A DNA stretch of 64,000 nucleotides. It comes from Poa pratensis. Taxonomy: Eukaryota > Streptophyta > Magnoliopsida > Poales > Poaceae. Where the stretch lies: NCBI GenBank assembly GCA_947311845.1, contig CAMZMU010000089.1, positions 24,095,289 to 24,159,288 on the forward strand. Direction: 5' to 3'. Positions 58,271 to 64,000 of this stretch are shown one piece after another. The stretch's first letter is position 1, and each line of letters begins with the position of its first letter. Position numbers and translations under genes: made by a program. The notes under the pieces were generated by a model, which worked only from the letters and a program-made list of their open reading frames with translations, was not told where the DNA came from and did not search any database.

Positions 58271-60745
58271 GGTCTACTTTGCAGTTGGCGCCCACCGTGG
58301 GGCATAAGGCGTCAGGCATCACCGACTCGATGTATGGGATCTTTGGACCTGGCAATAGTTGACGTGGTCGTGACGTAGACCAGCACTTTTTTCTACGCCC
58401 ACACAGGTTACAATGAGCTATGGGATGTGTGAAAGAAGGCGGACCTGGTCCCAGGCGACAGCTCCAAGCAAGTCACCATAGGGGCAGGCCTGGATGACAA
58501 ATAGGAAAGCGCGCTCGTCAGGTTCCTCCGTGAGAATCAGGACATCTTTGCATGGTCGTCAGCCGACATGCCAGGTGTCCCGAGGGAACTTGCCGAGCAC
58601 TCTCTTAATGTCTATGAAGGAGCCAAGCCAGTAAAGCAAGGAATAAGGCGCTACGGTGAGAAGAAGCAGACAGCAATAGGGAAGGAGATCATCAAGTTGC
58701 AAGAAGCCAAGTTCATTAGGGAGGTAGTACACACTGATTGGTTGGCAAATCCTGTAATGGTTCCAAAACCCAATAAGGAAATGAGAATGTGCATTGATTA
58801 CACCGGTTTGAACAAGTGCTGTCCTAAGGACCACTTTGCATTACCTCGTATAGATCAGGTCATAGACTCCACAGCCAGCTCCGATCTGCTGTGCTTTTTG
58901 GATGTGTACTCCGGGTACCACCAAATCAAAATGCGAGAATCCGACCAACTCAAAACATCGTTTACTACGCCCTACGGGACCTTCTGCTACATCACGATGC
59001 CCTTCGGTCTAAAAATTGCCGGCGCAACGTATCAGCGGTGTATGCAAAGATGCCTTCAGAGCAAATTGGCCGCAATGTTCAGTCTATGTTGACGACATTG
59101 CCGTCATGTCAAAAAAGAGGGCAGATTTGCTTGACGACCTGAGAGAAACCTTTGATAGCCTCCGGGTATATAGGATGAAACTCAACCCGAAAAATGCGTC
59201 TTCGGGGTTCCTGCCGGCAAGTTGCTCGGTTTTATCGTTTCCGAACGAGGAATAGAGGTAAATACGGAAAAAATCAGAGCGATCCTCAACATATCCAGGC
59301 CTAAGGACCTGAAGGACGTGCAGCGACTTGCCGGCTCGGCGGCTGCCGTCAGTCGTTTCATTAGCCGTCTTGGAGAGAAGGCACTACCTCTCTACCGGCT
59401 TCTGAAGAAATCCGACAACTTTGAATGGACAGACGAGGCAGATGCCGGCTTGCAGCAGCTCAAGGAAGCGTTAACGTCTGCTCCAATCTTAGCAGCTCCT
59501 CGAACGCAGGAACCAATGCTGCTTTACATCGCGACAACTAACTTGGTTGTTAGCGTGGTCCTGGTTGTGGAACGCAAGACGGAAAAATCAGACTTGCCGG
59601 AACAACGTCCGGTTTACTTCATCAGTGAAGTATTTTCCGCCTCCAAATAGCGTTATCCGCATTACCAGAAGCTGGTCTACGGTGTTTTCTACGCCGCCAG
59701 AAAGTTGAGGCACTATTTCCAGGAGCATTCAATCGCGGTTGTGAGCAAGGCACCTCTGGGGGATATCATCAATAATACAGATGCGACAGGCCGAGTTGCC
59801 AAGTGGGGCATCAAACTTGCCGCCTTCGACATCATGTATAAACCCATACGGCCATTAAATCTCAAGCCTTAGCAGACTTTGTAGCAGATTGGACGGAAGC
59901 CATGGACGAAGTACCTCTCCTGAAGACGCATACTGGATCATGCACTTTGACTGATCAAAAATGCTTCAGGGCTCGGGGCTGGCATTGTGTTAAGAAACCC
60001 TCAAGAAGATAAGCTTAGTTATGTGTTGCAAATTCACTTCAAGGTAACTAATAATGTTGCTGAATACGAAGCTCTCCTTCATGGTCTACACATTGCCAAG
60101 GAACTAGGCGTCCAGCATGTCCTCTGCTATGGAGATTCAGACTTGGTGGCGCACCAGATACGGGCTACTTGGGACACAAAAAGCGAGACAATGGCGGCAT
60201 ATCGTGCTACCGTTGACGAGTTCGCTAAATGTTTCCTAGGCTACGAGGTCCGCCACATCCCAAGGGCTCAAAATGAGGCGGCAGATACACTTGCCAGATT
60301 GGGGTCTGAACGCAAAAAGGTACCAAAGGATGTTTTCCTGGAACACCTGCACAAGCCGTCAATAAAGGGAGCAGACACTAGTACAGAACGACACATCGGA
60401 TACCCTCTATGGCAACGGCAAGAGTTAGGCGACGAAAAAATGAGCTCCGCGCGCTTCGCGAGTGCGCGCGCGCTAGTCGGTCGATGGGCCCGACACAATG
60501 GTAACGGAGGCTGAAAAGATCTCCGTTACTCATATATAGGCAACGGAGGAAAGAATATCTCCGTTGCTGATATTGCCACATCAGAAACGGAGATCGGTCT
60601 ATCTCCGTTTCCCATGTGAAGGCACATTAAGCGGTGCCGGTATTAATATCTCCCACTCCAGTACTGTATCTCACTCTCACTCTCAGTCTCACTCTCCCAG
60701 TTCCTAACCCTAGCCGCACACGCTCTCCTCCTACTTCACCCATCG

Positions 60746-61309
60746 ATGGCGAACCCCTCCGGCGCCGACGGAAGTCAGGATGGAGCATCTTCCTCCTCCC
60801 ACCCTCGAGGCGCAGCCCGGATCTCCCCTACAACTGGGGCGAGATCCCCGGCGACTGCGGTCGCGAGTTCTTCTGAGCCGTCAAATCCCATCCGGATCCA
60901 CGGCGGCGGCGGCCACCGACGCCCGGATCTCGTCCTCATGGTCGGTCTCCTCCTCTCTCGCGCCTCCTTTGAGCGCGAGCGCGCCGAGGGTGTCATTCGG
61001 GCGTCTGCGATGCAGAGAGCTATCCGCATCTCCGCCGCCGAGCACGCGATAGAAGCCGCCGAGGAGGCGTTGTTCCAGACGCGGCTCCGGGCGGCCATAG
61101 ACCGCTCTCTTCTCCCTGGCCAGGGCCCTGGGCCAGATGCGGCGGCGGCAGCGGTGGCGGCGGCGGAGGAGGAGGATGAGGAGGAGGAGGAGGAGGACGC
61201 TCCGGTGTTCGAGCAGGATGAGGTCTCCTCTGACGTCTCCTCTGGCAGTGGCTCCGGCGCCGACGCCTGGGACGCAATCCGCGACGGAAAGCGACCCCGC
61301 CTCGCCTAA
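60746..61309 (+). CDS. Unrecognised 187-aa protein inside CACTA
   Basis: The ATG at 60746 follows a pyrimidine-rich leader (CTCACTCTCACTCTCAGTCTC, CCTAACCCTAGCC) that looks like a plant 5' untranslated region. The protein starts MANPSGADGSQDGASSSSHP. It has a central helix-like part (RASFERERAEGVIRASAMQR, AEHAIEAAEEALFQTRLRAA), an acidic run (EEEDEEEEEED) and a C-terminus ending DGKRPRLA. Ala, Glu and Arg dominate. No signal peptide, zinc site or catalytic motif is seen; KRPRLA could be a nuclear signal. GC-rich codon use resembles host genes more than transposase. It may be a captured gene end or a CACTA accessory protein; function unknown. Confidence 0.5.
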   Translation: MANPSGADGSQDGASSSSHPRGAARISPTTGARSPATAVASSSEPSNPIRIHGGGGHRRPDLVLMVGLLLSRASFERERAEGVIRASAMQRAIRISAAEHAIEAAEEALFQTRLRAAIDRSLLPGQGPGPDAAAAAVAAAEEEDEEEEEEDAPVFEQDEVSSDVSSGSGSGADAWDAIRDGKRPRLA

Positions 61310-61317
61310 GATAAATG

Positions 61318-62150
61318 ACCGCTCTGTTAGCTACTTATTTAACTCGGTTTGCTCTGTTAGTTAGCTCTGTTCAGCTATGTATTTGCTATGTTAGCTACTT
61401 ATTTAGCTCGGTTTGCTTTGTTTAGCTATGTATTTGCTATGTTAGCTACTTATTTAGCTCGGTTTGCTCTGTTAGTTAGCTCTGTTCAGCTATGTATTTG
61501 CTATGTTAGCTACTTATTTAGCTCGGTTTGCTTTGTTTAGCTATGTATTTGCTATGTTAGCTACTTATTTAGCTCAGTTTGCTCTGTTAGTTAGCACTGT
61601 TCAGCTATGTATTTGCTATGTTAGCTACTTATTTAGCTCGGTTTGCTTTGTTTAGCTATGTATTTGCTATGTTAGCTACTTATTTAGCTCGGTTTGCTCT
61701 GTTAGTTAGCTCTGTTCAGCTATGTATTTGCTATGTTAGCTACTTATTTAGCTCGGTTTGCTTTGTTTAGCTATGTATTTGCTATGTTAGCTACTTATTT
61801 AGCTCAGTTTGATCTGTTAGTTAGCTCTGTTCAGCTATGTATTTGCTATGCTAGCTACTTATTTAGCTCGGTTTGCTTTGTTTAGCTATGTATTTGCTAT
61901 GTTAGCTACTTATTTAGCTCGGTTTGCTCTGTTGGTTAGCTATGTTCAGCTATGTATTTTCTATGTTAGCTACTTATTTAGCTCGGTTTGCTCTGTTCAG
62001 CTATGTATTTGCTATGTTAGCTACTTATTTAGCTCGGGTTGCTCTGTTAGTTAGCTCTGTTCAGCTAGTATTTGCTATGTTAGCTACTTATTTAGCTTGG
62101 TTTGCTCTGTTAGTTAGCTCTTCAGCTATGTATTTAGCTCGGTTTGCTTT
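61318..62150. repeat. Minisatellite, 115-bp unit, about 7 copies
   Basis: CTGTTAGTTAGC recurs at about 61353, 61468, 61583, 61698, 61813 and 61928 (with one change), a constant spacing of 115. Each unit is two similar halves built on TTAGCTACTTATTTAGCTCG and CAGCTATGTATTTGCTATG. Later copies are more diverged and shortened. It follows directly after the stop of the 187-residue frame. Confidence 0.92.
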
Positions 62151-63242
62151 GTTTACTGCTTATTGGCTCTGTTTATTAGCTTGTTTGCTGTTTTTAACAA
62201 AGAATATTCGTTGTTTCAAGAGCTTGGTGGATGCTTGGTGACGATGCTGCTGCCGTGAAGACCAAGGAGCGGGGCTCCATACACGGTGCCGTCACCAGGA
62301 GCAGTACATTTTGCGCAGCAGGAAAGACAGTAGATGTTCATCTGGCGGCCGTGAAGACATAGGAGCAGAGCTCCAGCCACGCGCAGCGATGAACTTTTGT
62401 AAAGCAGGGCGTACAGGAATACGGTGACGACCGGGCGGCCGTCTAGTCGCATGGAGCGGGGCTCCATCGACGGCACAGCCCGTCACTGTGTTTTTTTTGT
62501 TTTCCTGTAACCCTTATTAGAAACGGTTATTAGCAAAACTCCGTGTCTAATGTTAAATACATCAGAAACGGTTTATCTCCTCCGTTGCCATTGTGAGGCT
62601 TCACATCAGTGACAGAGGCGGGGACACGGACCCTTTCTCCGTTGCCGAAGGGTTTTTGGCCCGTTTCCGATGTGTCGTTCTGTACTAGTGAGACCTCCTT
62701 GACCCAGAGTCGGCGGAACCAGTTGAAGATGCTAGCTATGCCGTCTACCTGGTAAAGCCAGATTGGACGACGCCATATTTGGACTTCCTGATCAATCAGG
62801 AGTTGCCGGACGATGAGGTTTTGAAAAGGCAAATCGTAAGAAGAGCCAAGGCATTCACAATAATTAAAGGCGAATTGTACAAGCGCAACACCACTGGTGT
62901 GTACCAACGTTGCATTTCGCCCGAAGAAGGAAGAGAACTGTTGGACGAGATACATGCTGGAGTGTGTGGACATCACGCTTCCTCACGCGCCCTTGTTTCA
63001 AAAGCTTCCCGACAAGGTTTTTACTGGTTGACAGCCAAGCAAGATGCAGAGGATATCGTCAAAAGATGCAGGGGCTGCCAACTTTATGCCAGACGATCAC
63101 ACATGCCGGCTCAGGAGCTTAAAACAATACCCATCACATGGCCTTTCGCAGTATGGGGCTTGGACATGGTTGGTCCGTTTTAGACGGCGCCTGGTGGCTA
63201 CACACATTTACTTGTGGCTGTAGACAAGTTCACCAAGTGGGA

Positions 63243-64000
63243 TGTTGATGCATGTAAAATGCATACATGAACTTTGCACTTTAATTGCTTATATTCCAAT
63301 CATATTTGCATCATATAAGGGTTATATCAATGTTTTATCATGATTTTGGGAATACTTCATAGTTTTCCCATTTATTTGGAATTAACCCTGCACAGGCAGA
63401 AAACCCTAGTTTTGTATTTTAATGTTTCAGGGACCCAAACGTCAACGAAATCACCTGGAAATTTACGGGCGTCAATATTTGGAAGGAAGAAGGACTACGG
63501 AAAAAGGAAGCAAGCAAACGGAGACCCGAGGGCCAAACGGGCTGGCCCACGCGGCCAGGTACTGTGGCCGTGGGACCCACCCGTTTGGGCCTCGTGGCTC
63601 CGTTGCCGTCGATCTTCGCTCCACCGCCTTCGTCTTGACCTAAAAACGCCTATAAAAAAGGTCCCCCGTCGTTCTCTGGAAGGAGCGCCGCACAAACACA
63701 GAAACACCGAAACGGAGATCAGGAGCTGCAGATTGGAGGGGGAAAACTCCGGCGGGGCGCTGCCGGCGTGGTCTCCATCTTCTCCATCGACTTCTCCACC
63801 GTCTCCATGATGAAGAGGGAGTAGTCCACCTCTGGACTATGGGTTTGTGGAAGTAACTTATGTATCTCTCCTCTCTTGAGCTTCACTAATTAGCACCGTA
63901 TGAGCTGCTGAACATGATTACGGTCACCGTTGTAATACCTTTGTGGTGGATCTTTATGAGTTAATATATGTTTGAGATTGCAATGTTTGTTTCAGTTATG
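63243..64000 (+). mobile_element. 5' LTR of another LTR retrotransposon, runs off window
   Basis: Starts at about 63243 with TGTTGATGCATGTAAAATGC, directly breaking Gypsy integrase text (LLVAVDKFTKW). A TATA box, a GC-rich transcribed part with ACCTCTGGACTATGGG (compare CTTGGACTACGGGTCC in element 2), and an AT-rich 3' part follow. This is the same architecture as elements 1 and 2 but a different family. No internal region lies in the window. Confidence 0.6.
63651..63659 (+). promoter_or_regulatory. TATA box of the last LTR
   Basis: ACGCCTATAAAAAAGG is a strong plant TATA motif, about 410 bases into the LTR. Confidence 0.55.

Larger units (their letters stand above)
60376..62690. mobile_element. 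CACTA transposon (2.3 kb) with internal gene-like frame
   Basis: Perfect inverted ends of 25 bp starting CACTAGTACAGAACGACA; 3-bp duplication AGA at 60373-60375 and 62691-62693. Subterminal motifs of the AACGGAGAT / ATCTCCGTT type occur several times at 60505-60615 and again (CTCCGTTGCC, AAACGGTTTATCTCC) at 62560-62660. Contents: a 187-residue frame and a 115-bp minisatellite. No transposase, so non-autonomous. Confidence 0.93.
58272..63242 (+). mobile_element. Gypsy (Tat-type) retrotransposon remnant, split by CACTA
   Basis: Begins TTGGCGCCCACCGTGGGGC, the sequence commonly found near the primer site of grass Tat-type Gypsy elements. Gag and protease are almost entirely missing. Reverse transcriptase, RNase H and the start of integrase follow, and it is cut off at 63242 by a new LTR. 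The CACTA 60376-62690 lies inside. No LTR of its own is present. Confidence 0.85.
58500..63242 (+). pseudogene. Gypsy pol (RT, RNase H, integrase start), broken
   Basis: Opens with FLRENQDIFAWSSADMPGVP, then WLANPVMVPKPNKEMRMCID, LPRIDQVIDSTA and TMPFGLKIAGATYQRCM. A frameshift at about 59060-59085 puts YVDDIAVMSKKRADLLDDL (catalytic YVDD, about 59091) in another frame; another near 59215 precedes LLGFIVSERGIEVN. A stop at 59648 and further lesions (about 59865-59960) follow, then RNase H text NNVAEYEALLHGLHIAKELG and YGDSDLVAHQI. After the CACTA insertion the frame resumes: integrase zinc region HAGVCGHHASSRALVSKASR...CRGCQ, and WGLDMVGPF followed by TAG at 63181. Not functional. Confidence 0.85.

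Noticed and set aside
61318..62150. Open frames in the 115-bp repeat (MLATYLARFAL... on the plus strand)
   Set aside because: 115 is not a multiple of three, so the frame shifts at every unit; the open reading is a by-product of the repeat.
61318..62150. CRISPR-like array
   Set aside because: Repeats are direct, contiguous and lack unique spacers; the context is a plant transposon.

Overview
This is plant nuclear DNA, most likely from a grass of the wheat/barley/rye group (Pooideae, probably Triticeae). That is an inference. It rests on the GC-rich coding exon of the one clear host gene, on Stowaway elements with CTCCCTCCGT ends, on a Copia element of the Angela/BARE type, on PIF/Harbinger elements with GAGCATCTCC ends, and on dense nesting of transposons. 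No bacterial, organellar or viral gene organisation is seen.

Layout. 0-5 kb: AT-rich repeats, a Harbinger remnant, a truncated minus-strand LTR element (LTR 3100-4679, tRNA-Asp primer site), a MITE remnant and one arm of a long-inverted-repeat element. 5-18 kb: a decayed LINE with two zinc knuckles, endonuclease, reverse transcriptase and zf-RVT domains. A young 6.9-kb non-autonomous LTR element (11023-17904, nearly identical LTRs) is nested in it. 18-25 kb: small foldback and Stowaway elements, and a host BAHD acyltransferase gene (20868-22302, one intron, one C-run frameshift) between two related repeats. 25-27 kb: a PIF/Harbinger element with an internally deleted transposase. 27.6-38 kb: AT-rich DNA starting at a minus-strand Helitron 3' terminus. 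It holds a hAT-type MITE packed with ATTAAT palindromes and several minus-strand exon-like blocks with good splice sites but no recognised product. 38-41 kb: a plus-strand Helitron. 41-45 kb: tandem repeats, a retroelement with a perfect 14-bp target duplication, a long-inverted-repeat element carrying a Stowaway, and another Stowaway. 45-52 kb: an ORF1-type Harbinger element interrupted by a truncated Copia element whose 1142-codon pol frame is still open. 52-57 kb: LINE ends and a 1.46-kb CACTA element. 57-63 kb: a Harbinger ORF1 fragment and a decayed Tat-type Gypsy polyprotein split by a 2.3-kb CACTA element, which carries an unrecognised 187-residue frame and a 115-bp minisatellite. 63.2 kb to the end: the start of another LTR element.

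How it fits together. Almost everything is transposon, and target-site duplications give an order of events: LINE first, then the LTR element inside it; Gypsy first, then the CACTA inside it; Harbinger first, then Copia, then a deletion that removed the Copia 5' end together with the middle of the Harbinger gene. The BAHD gene is the only confident host gene. The exon-like blocks at 31.8-37.7 kb may be a second host gene, or gene pieces captured by the Helitron that ends at 27589.
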